This document shows, one piece after another, positions 51,676 through 60,624 of a DNA stretch of 64,000 nucleotides. Made by a program: the position numbers and the translations under genes. Source of the stretch: CAVPWP01 sp050789285 (GTDB lineage: Bacteria > Pseudomonadota > Alphaproteobacteria > Rhodobacterales > Rhodobacteraceae). The notes beneath the pieces were generated by a model. The model worked only from the letters and a program-made list of their open reading frames with translations. It did no database searches and was not told the origin of the DNA. Each line of letters begins with the position of its first letter. Position 1 is the first letter of the stretch. Location of the stretch: assembly GCF_050789285.1 (NCBI RefSeq), contig NZ_JBOUVX010000002.1:1054001-1118000 (forward strand). Reading direction: 5' to 3'.

Positions 51676-53273
51676 GCGATCCGGTCCTGAAGGTCGAGAA
51701 CCTGACCGTGTCCTTCCGCCAGGACGGGGCCACGACGCAGGCCGTTCGCGGCGTCTCGTTCGAGGTGGGCCGGGGCGAGACCGTCGCCCTTGTGGGCGAA
51801 TCCGGGTCGGGCAAATCCGTCACGGCGCTGTCGACCGTGGCGCTTCTGCCCGACAGCGCGACGATCGGCGGATCGGTCCGATACGCAGGCGAAGAGATGG
51901 TGGGCGCCACCGAGGCGCGCCTCCGCGCGATCCGCGGCAATCAGATCAGCTTCATCTTCCAGGAGCCGATGACCTCGCTCAACCCGCTGCACACGCTGGA
52001 ACGGCAGATCGGCGAAGTGCTGTCGATCCACCAGGGCCTGAGCGGACAGGCCGCGCGCGCCCGCACCATCGAGCTTCTGTCCAAGGTCGGCATCCCCGAC
52101 CCAGAGGTGCGGTTGAACAGCTACCCCCACCAGTTGTCGGGCGGCCAGCGCCAGCGTGTCATGATCGCCATGGCACTGGCCAACAACCCCGAGGTCCTGA
52201 TCGCGGACGAGCCCACCACCGCGCTCGACGTCACGATCCAGGCGCAGATCCTGGAACTTCTGGCCGATCTCAAGCGCGACGCCGGGCTGTCGATGCTGTT
52301 CATCACCCACGACCTTGGCATCGTGCGCCGCTTCGCCGACCGGGTCTGCGTGATGAAGGACGGCGAGATCGTCGAACATGGCACGGTGGCCGAGATCTTT
52401 GATGCCCCGCAGCATCCCTATACGCAGATGCTTCTGTCGGCGGAATCGACCGGCGCGCCCGATCCGGTGCCCGCCGACAGCCCCGTCATCGCCCAGACGC
52501 GCGACCTGCGCATCTGGTTCCCGATCCAGCGCGGGTTCCTGCGCCGCACGGTCGGGCACATCAAGGCCGTCAATGCCGCCACGCTGAGCGTCCGCGCGGG
52601 CGAGACCTTGGGAATCGTTGGCGAAAGCGGTTCGGGCAAGACAACGCTGGCCTTGGCGATCATGCGTCTGATCGCCTCCGAAGGGCCGGTGATCTTTCTG
52701 GGCGACGACATCCAGGGCTGGAAGTCGGGTCGCATGCGCCCGCTGCGGCGTGACATGCAGATCGTCTTCCAGGACCCCTATGGCAGCCTCAGCCCCCGCA
52801 TGACGGTGGCCGAGATCATCGCCGAAGGTCTGACCGTTCATGGCAGCGAACCGGGGCGGAACCGAGCCGACCTCGTCGCCGAGATCATGGGCGAGGTGGG
52901 GCTGGACCCGGCCACGATGCACCGCTATCCGCACGAGTTTTCCGGCGGGCAGCGCCAGCGCATCGCGATCGCCCGGGCGATGATCCTGCGCCCGAAGCTG
53001 GTCGTCCTCGATGAGCCGACCTCGGCGCTGGACATGACGGTGCAGGTGCAGATTGTGGGCCTTCTGCGCGAATTGCAGCGCAAGCATGGGCTGGCCTATC
53101 TGTTCATCAGCCATGACCTTCGAGTCGTCCGGGCGCTGTCGCACCGGGTGATGGTGATGAAGGACGGCGACGTGGTCGAGGACGGCACCGTGGCCGAGAT
53201 CTTCGGCGCCCCCAAGACCGCCTATACCCGTGCGCTGATGGCGGCGGCCTTCGACGTCAAGGCGGTGGGCTAG
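51672..53273 (+). CDS. yejF: Peptide ABC transporter ATP-binding protein, YejF-like (double ATPase)
   Basis: A 533-residue protein with two ABC domains. The first has Walker A GESGSGKSV (about 41-49), signature LSGGQRQR and DEPTTALD; the second has GESGSGKTT (about 316-324), FSGGQRQR and DEPTSALD. It powers YejABEF-type peptide import. The ATG overlaps the yejE stop. It converges on the carboxypeptidase gene with only 21 bases between stops, where a GGGCC-TTC-GGCCC hairpin sits. Confidence 0.94.
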   Translation: MSDPVLKVENLTVSFRQDGATTQAVRGVSFEVGRGETVALVGESGSGKSVTALSTVALLPDSATIGGSVRYAGEEMVGATEARLRAIRGNQISFIFQEPMTSLNPLHTLERQIGEVLSIHQGLSGQAARARTIELLSKVGIPDPEVRLNSYPHQLSGGQRQRVMIAMALANNPEVLIADEPTTALDVTIQAQILELLADLKRDAGLSMLFITHDLGIVRRFADRVCVMKDGEIVEHGTVAEIFDAPQHPYTQMLLSAESTGAPDPVPADSPVIAQTRDLRIWFPIQRGFLRRTVGHIKAVNAATLSVRAGETLGIVGESGSGKTTLALAIMRLIASEGPVIFLGDDIQGWKSGRMRPLRRDMQIVFQDPYGSLSPRMTVAEIIAEGLTVHGSEPGRNRADLVAEIMGEVGLDPATMHRYPHEFSGGQRQRIAIARAMILRPKLVVLDEPTSALDMTVQVQIVGLLRELQRKHGLAYLFISHDLRVVRALSHRVMVMKDGDVVEDGTVAEIFGAPKTAYTRALMAAAFDVKAVG

Positions 53274-53294
53274 GGGGCCTTCGGCCCGCGGATG

Positions 53295-54974
53295 TCACGA
53301 GTCGCTTGGCCCCAGTGTCTGGCACTCCACGCTGCGCGCGATCAGGCGCCGGCACGCCAGCGCCGCCTGCTCCTCGGTCATGCCGACGAAGTTCGCGTCA
53401 TACCCGCCGCGCGCCTGCACGACCTTGCGCAGCGCCTGTTCCAGGGTGCTGAGTTCGACCAGCGCGGTCTGAAGAAGCATCCGCTCGGCCTGGTTGCGGT
53501 TGCCGAAGTGGCCCACGTTGATCCCCCAGTGCCGCCCGCCCGATGTGGACATGCGCGTCACGACCTCGGGTCCCTTGGGCGCGACCGTCGGCGGCACGGC
53601 GAGGCGAAGCTCGCTGGGACGCGGAAGCGGCGTCACCACGGCCGAGGCCGGAAGAAGCCGCGCCACCTCGACGTCCGGTTCCGGCCCGTCCTCGCCCTCG
53701 GCCATGGCCGGCGTAATGTCGGTGACCTCGTCCTCGCCCATCGGAAGGTCCTGAAGCGTCTCGGCCAGCGCAAGCTCGACGGCCACGTCCGCCGCCTGGG
53801 CGTCAGAGGGTTCGATGTCGGCCTCGGCGATCAGGTCCTCGGGCCGCGCCGCGGGCGTGACGGTCGCAAGGGCAGGGTCCTCGGGCGCTTCCGGCGGCGC
53901 AGCTTCGGCCGCGACGACGCCGGTGACCCCGGCCAGCGCGTTGTCGACCTCTTCCTGCATGGCAAGCAGGATCTCGTCCGCCGGTGCGGCCTGGTCGGGC
54001 CGTGGCAGCGGGCGCATGCTGCGCGACACGGCGCCGACCACCCGAAGGGTCTTTTCGGTCGTCGTCGTCGGCGGCGTGCCTGCGTCGGCGACCGCCACCG
54101 GGGCGCGGTCGCTGGGGTCGTAGCGTGGCTTGGCGGGACGGTTCACGGCGACGCGCGTCGGCGCCTTGCGGAAGCCCAGATCCAGAAGCTCGGCCACCTT
54201 GGCATTCCGCGCCGCGGTCGAGGTGCCGCCGAAAACCGTGGCGATGATCCGTTCGCCGCCGCGTTCGGCCGAGGCGACAAGGTTGAAGCCTGCGGCATTG
54301 GTGAAGCCCGTCTTGATCCCGTCTGCGCCGCGGTAGCTTGTCAGAAAGCGGCGGTTGGTGTTCGCCACCTCTTTCCCCCCCGCGTCGGTCGTGATGCGCG
54401 AGAAGATGTTGTAGTACTCGGGGTAGTCATAGAAGACATGGCGACCGAGGATGGTCATGTCGCGCGCGGTGGACAGGTGGCCCGCCTCTGTCAGCCCATG
54501 GGCGTTCTTGAAGGTCGTGCGCGTCATCCCCATCGCCTGTGCGGTGCGCGTCATGCGCCGAGCGAAGGCGGCTTCCGACCCCGAGATCGCCTCGCCGATG
54601 GCGGTGGCCGCGTCGTTGGCCGACTTGATTGCTGCCGCCCGGATCAGGTAGCGCAGCTTGATCTTCTGGCCGGCCCGAAGACCCAGTTTCGACGGCGGTT
54701 CGGACGCCGCCTTCTGCGAGATGGTCACAACGGTATCAAGCGAGAGTTCGCCGTTTTCCACCGCCTGGAAGGCAATGTAGAGCGTCATCATCTTGGTCAG
54801 CGAGGCCGGGTGAAGCCGGGTGTCGGCATTCGTCGACTGAAGCACCTCGCCCGAGCGCGCGTCGATCACCATGGAAGCGAAGGGGGCCGCGAAGCCTGTC
54901 GCGGGCGCCATCCAGATGACAAAGATAATCGCCGGAAACAGCCCGGTTCGGGCCCACTGCCGAAGAGTTCCCAC
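53295..54974 (-). CDS. dacC: D-alanyl-D-alanine carboxypeptidase with C-terminal SPOR-like domain
   Basis: A 559-residue penicillin-binding protein of the PBP5/6 type that trims the terminal D-Ala from peptidoglycan stems. It has a signal sequence (about 1-30), the catalytic S58-LT-K61, S118-A-N120 and K221-T-G motifs. After about 285 comes a long Ala/Pro/Glu-rich linker (about 290-470), then a SPOR-like region (about 478-550, HWGINVGHFGNRNQAERML) that may bind denuded septal glycan. The amphipathic membrane-binding end of PBP5 is replaced by this region. Start GTG. Confidence 0.88.
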   Translation of the reverse strand: MGTLRQWARTGLFPAIIFVIWMAPATGFAAPFASMVIDARSGEVLQSTNADTRLHPASLTKMMTLYIAFQAVENGELSLDTVVTISQKAASEPPSKLGLRAGQKIKLRYLIRAAAIKSANDAATAIGEAISGSEAAFARRMTRTAQAMGMTRTTFKNAHGLTEAGHLSTARDMTILGRHVFYDYPEYYNIFSRITTDAGGKEVANTNRRFLTSYRGADGIKTGFTNAAGFNLVASAERGGERIIATVFGGTSTAARNAKVAELLDLGFRKAPTRVAVNRPAKPRYDPSDRAPVAVADAGTPPTTTTEKTLRVVGAVSRSMRPLPRPDQAAPADEILLAMQEEVDNALAGVTGVVAAEAAPPEAPEDPALATVTPAARPEDLIAEADIEPSDAQAADVAVELALAETLQDLPMGEDEVTDITPAMAEGEDGPEPDVEVARLLPASAVVTPLPRPSELRLAVPPTVAPKGPEVVTRMSTSGGRHWGINVGHFGNRNQAERMLLQTALVELSTLEQALRKVVQARGGYDANFVGMTEEQAALACRRLIARSVECQTLGPSDS

Positions 54975-55152
54975 GCGTCCTGCCTTTCACTGCCTCACGC
55001 GACCGGATCTGCTGCCCGGTTCGCTGATTTGCATCACTCTAGCATGAAGGCCGGCCCCGGAAAACACCCTTGATTCAAGAACTTCGGTGCGTGTCTTGAT
55101 GTCTTCATCCCATATCTTGTGGTCTTTGTTGCTGCAGCCACAACATGCATTG

Positions 55153-55857
55153 TCATCCAATCTCCTCGACCAGCGGCGTCAATTCCCCCAGGGCCTCGAT
55201 CTCGCGATAGCGCGCGTGGCCGACCGGTGCCGCGTCATGTTCCAGTTCCCAGGTCAGGTCGTGCGGGACATGGACGCCCCAGCTTCCGACCGACAGCGCG
55301 GGCAGAACATCCGATTTCATCGAGTTTCCGACCATCATCGCGCGTTCCGGCCCGTCGCCGGTGCGCACGAAGACCTCGGCATAGACCGCCGGCGTCTTGT
55401 GCGACACGATCTCGACCCCCGAAAAAAGCTCGCCCAGACCCGATTGCGCCAGTTTGCGTTCCTGATCCAGAAGGTCGCCCTTGGTGATCAGGACAAGTCG
55501 ATGGCTGCCCGCAAGTGCCTCGACGGCCTCGCGCGCCTGCGGCAAAAGCTCGATCGGATGGGACAGCATGTCCTGTCCCGCTTCGATCAGGTCGCGGATC
55601 ACCGAGGCCGGCACCCGTGCGTCCGTGACCTCGATCGCTGTCTCGATCATCGACAGCACGAAGCCCTTGATGCCGAACCCGTAGTGCCCAAGGTTTCGGC
55701 GCTCGGCGGCAAGCAGGCGCTCGGACAGGGGCCCGGGCTCGGCGAAATCGGCAAGCAGATTGGCGAAGCGTTCCTGCGTCATGCGGAAGAACTGCTCGTT
55801 TTGCCAAAGCGTGTCGTCGGCATCGAATCCGATGGTCGTAAGCCGTCTTTCCGCCAT
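55153..55857 (-). CDS. HAD family hydrolase
   Basis: A 234-residue haloacid-dehalogenase-fold phosphatase. Motif I is GFDADDTLW with the nucleophilic and acid-base Asp residues, motif II LITKGD, motif III Lys in SHKT, and motif IV GNSMKSDV. The helical cap spans about 20-95. The substrate is unknown. The start at MAERRLTTIGF is taken because the first strand begins there. It is divergent from clpS with 109 bases between. Confidence 0.88.
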   Translation of the reverse strand: MAERRLTTIGFDADDTLWQNEQFFRMTQERFANLLADFAEPGPLSERLLAAERRNLGHYGFGIKGFVLSMIETAIEVTDARVPASVIRDLIEAGQDMLSHPIELLPQAREAVEALAGSHRLVLITKGDLLDQERKLAQSGLGELFSGVEIVSHKTPAVYAEVFVRTGDGPERAMMVGNSMKSDVLPALSVGSWGVHVPHDLTWELEHDAAPVGHARYREIEALGELTPLVEEIG

Positions 55858-55966
55858 TTCCCCGATGTTCCCCTTTTCACCAAAGACGCACAGATTATAT
55901 TGTGGCCGCAACCCGGTCGACAGAGTGGTGCAGCCGATTTCCGTGCGTAGGTCTCAGCCCATAGTC

Positions 55967-56287
55967 ATGGCAGACAAGGACGAACCAGGTGGTCCGTCCA
56001 GCGTCGTGCTGACCGAAACGAAGACGCGCACCCAGCGTCCGCCTCTTTATAAGGTGATGCTGCTAAACGACGACTACACGCCCATGGAGTTCGTCGTTCA
56101 TGTGCTCGAGCGGTTCTTCGGCATGAGCCACGCCCAGGCGTTCGAGCTGATGCTGACGGTGCACAAGAAGGGGCTCGCCGTGGTCGGCGTCTTTTCCTAC
56201 GAGGTGGCCGAGACAAAGGTGGGGCAGGTGATGGACTTCGCGCGCCGTCACCAGCATCCGCTGCAATGCACCATGGAAAAGGAATAG
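55967..56287 (+). CDS. clpS: ATP-dependent Clp protease adapter ClpS
   Basis: A 106-residue N-end-rule adaptor that hands proteins with bulky hydrophobic N-termini to ClpAP. It has a flexible N-terminal part (to about 28) and the ClpS core PLYKVMLLNDDYTPMEFVVHVLERFF and MLTVHKKGLAVVGVFSYEVAETK. clpA is not next to it; a methyltransferase gene follows after 21 bases. A family paralogue may exist elsewhere in the genome. Confidence 0.96.
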   Translation: MADKDEPGGPSSVVLTETKTRTQRPPLYKVMLLNDDYTPMEFVVHVLERFFGMSHAQAFELMLTVHKKGLAVVGVFSYEVAETKVGQVMDFARRHQHPLQCTMEKE

Positions 56288-56308
56288 GCGCGCGGCGCCG
56301 ACCCTGAC

Positions 56309-57301
56309 ATGGCCTCGCGTCTTTCCCTTGCCCTCGACACCGGGCTTCTGCGCCTGCCGGACGAGGGGCGCATCGCCGTCTTCGGCGGCGAGGTGGGCGA
56401 CACGCTTGATGCGCTTCCGCGGGACCGCACGGATGTCATCCAGACCGATTTCCCGCGCCATCAGGCCCTGCTCAGGGCGGGTTGGCATGCCTTGACCGCA
56501 CCGGCCCCCTCTGCCAGCGGCCCCCATGCCGCAGCCCTCGTCATCGTGCCGCGATCGAAGGACGCCGCCCACGCGCGGATCGCCGCCGCCCGTGCGTTGA
56601 CCGACGGCCCCATCATCGTCGACGGACAGAAGACCGACGGGGTCGAGCCGTTGTTGCGCGCGCTGCGCGGCCGTGCCCGCGTGTCTGACGCGCTGTCGAA
56701 AGCGCATGGCAAGCTTTTCGTGGTCGAGGGCGGGGAATTCGCCGACTGGGCGTCCCGCCCGCTGGAAGTTGACGGCATGGTCACCCGGCCGGGCGTCTTT
56801 TCCGCCGATCACGTCGACCCGGGATCGGCGTTGCTTGCCGCGGCCCTTCCGGGCGCGCTTTCGGGCCGCGTGGCCGATCTTGGCGCGGGCTGGGGATGGC
56901 TTGCGCGCGCCATCCTCGCCGTACCGAAGGTGACCGAGGTTCACCTGGTCGAGGCCGACGCCGTGGCGCTGGACTGTGCGCGGGAAAGCCTTGCGGACCC
57001 GCGGGCACGGTTTCACTGGGACGATGTCACCACCTTCCGTCCCCACACCCCTTTCGACGCCGTGGTGACGAACCCGCCGTTCCACGACGGCCGCAAGGGC
57101 GCGCCCGACATCGGCCGCGCCTTCATCCGCGCGGCGGCCGGGATGCTCCAACGTCATGGGACACTCTGGCTTGTCGCGAACCGCCATCTGCCCTACGAGG
57201 CCACCCTCGCCGAGGCTTTCGCCGAGGTGCAGGACGTCGGCGGCGATGCGCGCTACAAACTCTTCCGGGCCGCGCGACCGCGCACAGCAAGACGAGGCTG
57301 A
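56309..57301 (+). CDS. rsmC: RsmC-like 16S rRNA guanine-N2 methyltransferase
   Basis: A 330-residue class I methyltransferase with the duplicated-domain plan of RsmC/RlmG: a degenerate N-terminal half (about 1-150) and a catalytic half with VADLGAGWGWLARAIL for SAM and the base-flipping VVTNPPFHDGR motif. RsmC modifies G1207 of 16S rRNA in Escherichia; the exact target is not proven here. It follows clpS and is followed after 3 bases by an SDR gene. Confidence 0.85.
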   Translation: MASRLSLALDTGLLRLPDEGRIAVFGGEVGDTLDALPRDRTDVIQTDFPRHQALLRAGWHALTAPAPSASGPHAAALVIVPRSKDAAHARIAAARALTDGPIIVDGQKTDGVEPLLRALRGRARVSDALSKAHGKLFVVEGGEFADWASRPLEVDGMVTRPGVFSADHVDPGSALLAAALPGALSGRVADLGAGWGWLARAILAVPKVTEVHLVEADAVALDCARESLADPRARFHWDDVTTFRPHTPFDAVVTNPPFHDGRKGAPDIGRAFIRAAAGMLQRHGTLWLVANRHLPYEATLAEAFAEVQDVGGDARYKLFRAARPRTARRG

Positions 57302-57304
57302 AGC

Positions 57305-58114
57305 ATGACCTTTTCGATCGAAGGCAAGACCGCGGTCGTGACCGGCGCGGGCAGCGGCGTGGGCCTTGCCATCGCCCGGCATTTTCTTGACCGCGGTGCG
57401 AACGTGATGTTCGTCGATCCCGATGAAGACGCCCTCGAGCGCGAGATCTCGGCCATTGGCAGCGATGTCGAGCGCGCCCGGTCGTTCGCCGGCGACTTGC
57501 GCGAGAAGCTTGCGGTGGCGAACCTCCTGTCCGCGACGCTGGACAGCTTCGACCGGGTCGACATCCTTGTGAACGGCTATCGCCGCATGGAACCGTCCGA
57601 CCCGATGAACGCCGACGACGACGGCGTTCTCGACCTTCTCACACAGAATCTCGTGACGGCGCTGAGGATCACCCAGGTCTTCGGCCGCCGCATGATCCGG
57701 CAGGCGGAAGAGGCGAGTGACCCCGAAGCCCCCGCCGGGTCGATCATCAACCTGTCATCGATCGCCGCGCGCCGCACCCAACCCGAGCTTCTGGCCTATT
57801 CGGTGTCCTCGGCCGCGCTTGACCAGATGACCCGGTCGATGGCGGTGGCGCTTGCACCGCACCGGATCCGCGTCAACGCCATCGCGCTGGGTTCCGTCAT
57901 GAGCGCCTCGCTTCAGGGCGTGCTGCGCGACCATGACGAGTTTCGCGACGAGATCATCGAATCGACCCCCCTCGGCCGGATCGCGGGCGCCGACGAACTG
58001 GCCGAGGTGGCGCAGTTCCTCGCCTCGGAAGGCGCGGCCTTCATGACGGGACAGATCCTGACGGTGGATGGCGGGCGCACCCTTGTCGATGCCGTGCACG
58101 TGCCGGCGCACTGA
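57305..58114 (+). CDS. SDR-fold protein with altered catalytic site
   Basis: A 269-residue short-chain dehydrogenase/reductase. The NAD(P) motif TGAGSGVG is intact (13-20) and Tyr165 is present, but the catalytic Lys four residues later is Ser169 (YSVSS), and the NNAG motif reads VNGYR (89-93). The end TVDGGRTL is typical. The lost Lys argues against normal dehydrogenase activity, so it may bind the nucleotide without catalysis, or have a changed mechanism. It is probably co-transcribed with rsmC, 3 bases away. Confidence 0.82.
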   Translation: MTFSIEGKTAVVTGAGSGVGLAIARHFLDRGANVMFVDPDEDALEREISAIGSDVERARSFAGDLREKLAVANLLSATLDSFDRVDILVNGYRRMEPSDPMNADDDGVLDLLTQNLVTALRITQVFGRRMIRQAEEASDPEAPAGSIINLSSIAARRTQPELLAYSVSSAALDQMTRSMAVALAPHRIRVNAIALGSVMSASLQGVLRDHDEFRDEIIESTPLGRIAGADELAEVAQFLASEGAAFMTGQILTVDGGRTLVDAVHVPAH

Positions 58115-58138
58115 CGCTTGCAGGGTCGCGCCTGGTCG

Positions 58139-58522
58139 TCAGGCCCCGAACTGCGCCTCGCAGGCGGCAAGGGCGCGCTGTGTCCGTTCGACCGCCTCGC
58201 TGCGGGAACGTTCAAGCCCGGCAAGCTTGCGACGCTCGGCCTCGAGGTCGATGGCCACGGCCTGTTCGCGGGTGCGCACCGTGTTGTTCGAACAGAAGCT
58301 GACCCCGGTGTTGGTGCCCCAGTTGCCGAAACAGTAGGAAAAGCCCACGTTCGGCACGATCACCTCTTCGACGGCATAGCCGCGCGAGATGTTCTGCCGC
58401 GACTCGAGGATCAGCGTGTCGAGCACGCGCAAATCCTGCGTGGCCGCCGCGACACATTGCTCTTTCGGCGTCGCGCAGGCCGCAAGCGGCAGCAGGAGAA
58501 GGGCCAGATACTTGCGTCTCAT
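58139..58522 (-). CDS. Lipoprotein of unknown function
   Basis: A 127-residue protein with a lipoprotein signal: MRRKYLALLLLPLAAC with the lipid-modified Cys at 16. The mature part has several Cys (SYCFGNWG, SFCSNNTV) and a helical end rich in Arg, Glu and Ala that could form a coiled coil. No family is recognised. It is divergent from hemF with 77 bases between. Confidence 0.75.
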   Translation of the reverse strand: MRRKYLALLLLPLAACATPKEQCVAAATQDLRVLDTLILESRQNISRGYAVEEVIVPNVGFSYCFGNWGTNTGVSFCSNNTVRTREQAVAIDLEAERRKLAGLERSRSEAVERTQRALAACEAQFGA

Positions 58523-58599
58523 GTCAGGCACGATAAACCCGCATGTATAAGGCGCAAGTGCCAGATGCGCGCGGGTCAGGGCGAAGGGGCAGATCACAG

Positions 58600-59490
58600 A
58601 TGACCGAGAATTTCGACGACCGGAAGGCCCGTGCCGCGACCTGGTTCCGCAGCCTGCGCGACGACATCGTCGCCGCCTTCGAGGCGCTCGAGGACACCCA
58701 GGTCAGCGGACCCTTCGCGGACAACCCGCCGGGCCGCTTCGACGTCACCCAGACCACGCGCGCCAGCGACGATGGTTCGGACGCCGGCGGCGGCCTGATG
58801 AGCGTTCTGCGCGGCGGGCGCGTGTTCGAAAAGGTCGGCGTGAACGTCTCGACCGTCTTTGGCAGCCTCGGCGAGCGCGCGCAGAAGGCGATGGCCGCGC
58901 GCGGCGTTCCGGGCATGGCCGACGATCCGCGTTTCTGGGCCAGCGGCATCAGCCTTGTGGCGCACATGCAGAACCCCCATACGCCGGCCGTCCACATGAA
59001 CACGCGCATGTTCTGGACACCGCACGCCTGGTGGTTCGGCGGAGGCTCGGACCTGAACCCCTGCATCGAATATGCCGAGGACACCGCCCATTTCCATGGC
59101 GTGCAGAAGGCGCACTGCGACCTGCACGACCCGGCGTACTACCCCCGCTACAAGGCCTGGGCGGACGAGTACTTCTTCGTTCCCCACCGCGGGCGGGCCC
59201 GCGGCGTCGGAGGGATCTTCTACGACGACCACAACACCGGTGACTGGGAGGCGGATTTCGCCTTCACCCAGGACGTGGGGCGCGCCTTTCTCAAGGCCTT
59301 CGTGCCGGTCACCGAACGCCGCCGCGACATGGCGTGGACCGAGGCCGACAAGGACACCCAGCTTGTGCACCGCGGGCTCTATGCGGAATACAACCTCGTC
59401 TACGATCGCGGCACGAAGTTTGGGCTTGAAACCGGCCACGACGCGAACGCCGTTCTGATGAGCCTGCCTCCGCTGGCCAAGTGGGTCTGA
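58600..59490 (+). CDS. hemF: Oxygen-dependent coproporphyrinogen III oxidase
   Basis: Aerobic step of haem and bacteriochlorophyll synthesis, converting coproporphyrinogen III to protoporphyrinogen IX with O2. The 296-residue protein shows FEKVGVNVSTVFG, NPHTPAVHMNTRMF, WWFGGGSDLNP, the catalytic region HRGRARGVGGIFYDD and RGLYAEYNLVYDRGTKFGL. The start ATG has GAAGGGGC upstream. The oxygen-independent enzyme HemN is not in the window. Confidence 0.97.
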   Translation: MTENFDDRKARAATWFRSLRDDIVAAFEALEDTQVSGPFADNPPGRFDVTQTTRASDDGSDAGGGLMSVLRGGRVFEKVGVNVSTVFGSLGERAQKAMAARGVPGMADDPRFWASGISLVAHMQNPHTPAVHMNTRMFWTPHAWWFGGGSDLNPCIEYAEDTAHFHGVQKAHCDLHDPAYYPRYKAWADEYFFVPHRGRARGVGGIFYDDHNTGDWEADFAFTQDVGRAFLKAFVPVTERRRDMAWTEADKDTQLVHRGLYAEYNLVYDRGTKFGLETGHDANAVLMSLPPLAKWV

Positions 59491-59578
59491 GCGGGCGGCG
59501 GGCAGGGGATCACGCCGGCCTGAGCTTCGCGCAGAGCGCGTGCGCCCTGATCGGGACGGGTCCTGCCGGGACCCGCGC

Positions 59579-60382
59579 CTAGTCCATTCCCAGCATGGGC
59601 GGCAAGTCGCGCCGGACCTTCGCGCGCGCCTCGTCCGCGGTCTGAAGGATCTCTTCCCAGCGCTGGAATTCAAGCGCGCGGAACCCGCGGGTGTCGGGTT
59701 CGACCAGCAGCACGCCGTCACGGCCGTTCAGCGACTCGCTCAGAAGCGCGCGCATCATGATCCGCAGGGATCCGGCCAGAAGCTCGGCCGGTCCCGGCAC
59801 GCCGCCATTGTGCGACGGCGGTTCGGTCGCCACGTCGACCGCCAGGCACACGTCCGACGGCGGCAGCGCCCGCACCGGCAGGTTTTCCGTCACCCCGCCG
59901 TCGATCAGGACGCGCCCGTCGATCTGCACGGGTCGGAAGATCGCAGGCAGCGCGATCGACGCCGCCAGCACCTTGCGCAGGGGCCCTTCGGTGAACCGCA
60001 CCGATCGGCGCGCGTGATAGTCGGTGGCCGTCACGGTCATCGGGATGTCCAGATCCTCGATCCGCTCGGGCAGGGCCTCGGGCAGGACGGCAAGGATGGT
60101 CGCCTCGGGGTCGATCGACAGCGCCGGGGCGCCGTGCCGGAAGCTTGCATTGCGCCAGAACCGCCGCGCCGTGGCCAGCGGATCCTCCATCAGCGTCGCG
60201 ACATGGGCGCGGATCGCCTCGCCGGTCATGCCGCCCGCATAGCAGGCGCCGACCACGGCCCCGATCGACGTGCCCGCGATCGCCGTCGGCCGGACGCCGA
60301 TTTCGTCAAGCGCCTGAAGCACCGGCACATGGCCGATGCCGGCCGCGCCGCCGCCGCTCAGGGCCAGGGTCAATGTGCCCAT
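59579..60382 (-). CDS. Patatin-like phospholipase family protein (RssA-like)
   Basis: A 267-residue protein of the bacterial patatin family with a Ser-Asp dyad: oxyanion loop SGGGAAGIGH (about 9-18), nucleophile elbow GTSIG (about 38-42) and DGG in LIDGGVTENLPV (about 150). There is no signal peptide, so it is probably cytosolic or peripheral on the membrane. The lipid substrate is unknown. It is divergent from ileS; the 242-base gap holds the ileS leader. Confidence 0.9.
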   Translation of the reverse strand: MGTLTLALSGGGAAGIGHVPVLQALDEIGVRPTAIAGTSIGAVVGACYAGGMTGEAIRAHVATLMEDPLATARRFWRNASFRHGAPALSIDPEATILAVLPEALPERIEDLDIPMTVTATDYHARRSVRFTEGPLRKVLAASIALPAIFRPVQIDGRVLIDGGVTENLPVRALPPSDVCLAVDVATEPPSHNGGVPGPAELLAGSLRIMMRALLSESLNGRDGVLLVEPDTRGFRALEFQRWEEILQTADEARAKVRRDLPPMLGMD

Positions 60383-60450
60383 CGCCGCCTCCTGTCGGTC
60401 AATCGGATACGCCCGCCGCGGGCAAAAGACAAACCCGGCGTCGGTGCCGC

Positions 60451-60479
60451 TTTACGCCCGCCGGACCCCGGCCTATAAG
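60451..60479 (+). promoter_or_regulatory. Predicted promoter of the ileS transcript
   Basis: TTTACG and TATAAG with a 17-base spacer. The expected start of transcription, about 7 bases past the -10 box, falls at 60486-60487, that is on the ATG of the leader peptide. Confidence 0.5.
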
Positions 60480-60486
60480 CCGCCCC

Positions 60487-60537
60487 ATGTTTCGCCCCGC
60501 CGCGATCATCATTCGAATTACCGGCCCGGCCCTGTAG
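60487..60537 (+). CDS. Candidate isoleucine-rich leader peptide of ileS
   Basis: A 16-residue frame MFRPAAIIIRITGPAL upstream of ileS. Codons 7, 8, 9 and 11 are Ile (ATC ATC ATT and ATT). A predicted promoter puts the transcription start on or next to the ATG, so the message may be leaderless, as in some alphaproteobacterial attenuators. A hairpin at 60525-60552 encloses the stop codon, with its 5' arm starting just after the Ile codons, and GGCGC at 60558-60562 can pair either with 60545-60549 or 60573-60577. A ribosome waiting at Ile codons would change which hairpin forms. No T-run terminator is seen, so the mode of control is open. Confidence 0.55.
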   Translation: MFRPAAIIIRITGPAL

Positions 60538-60577
60538 ATCGCAGGCGCCGGGACCAAGGCGCTTGAGCCATCGCGCC
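60525..60577 (+). promoter_or_regulatory. Candidate alternative hairpins in the ileS leader RNA
   Basis: Hairpin one pairs CCCGGC and CCTG with CAGG and GCCGGG around the leader stop codon. A GGCGC segment downstream has two mutually exclusive GCGCC partners. This is the arrangement needed for ribosome-position-dependent switching, judged by eye without folding energies. Confidence 0.4.
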
Positions 60578-60624
60578 GCCCCCTCAGACCATCGCCGGAA
60601 CGAAAACACCAAGGACCGCCGTCC

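Noticed and set aside
53272..53294. Hairpin GGGCC-TTC-GGCCC between yejF and the carboxypeptidase gene as a terminator
   Set aside because: Only a 5-base stem and no T run on either strand; kept as a remark in the yejF entry.
60383..60624. T-box type control of ileS
   Set aside because: No T-box sequence or terminator/antiterminator pair with a T run; the Ile-rich frame is a better explanation.
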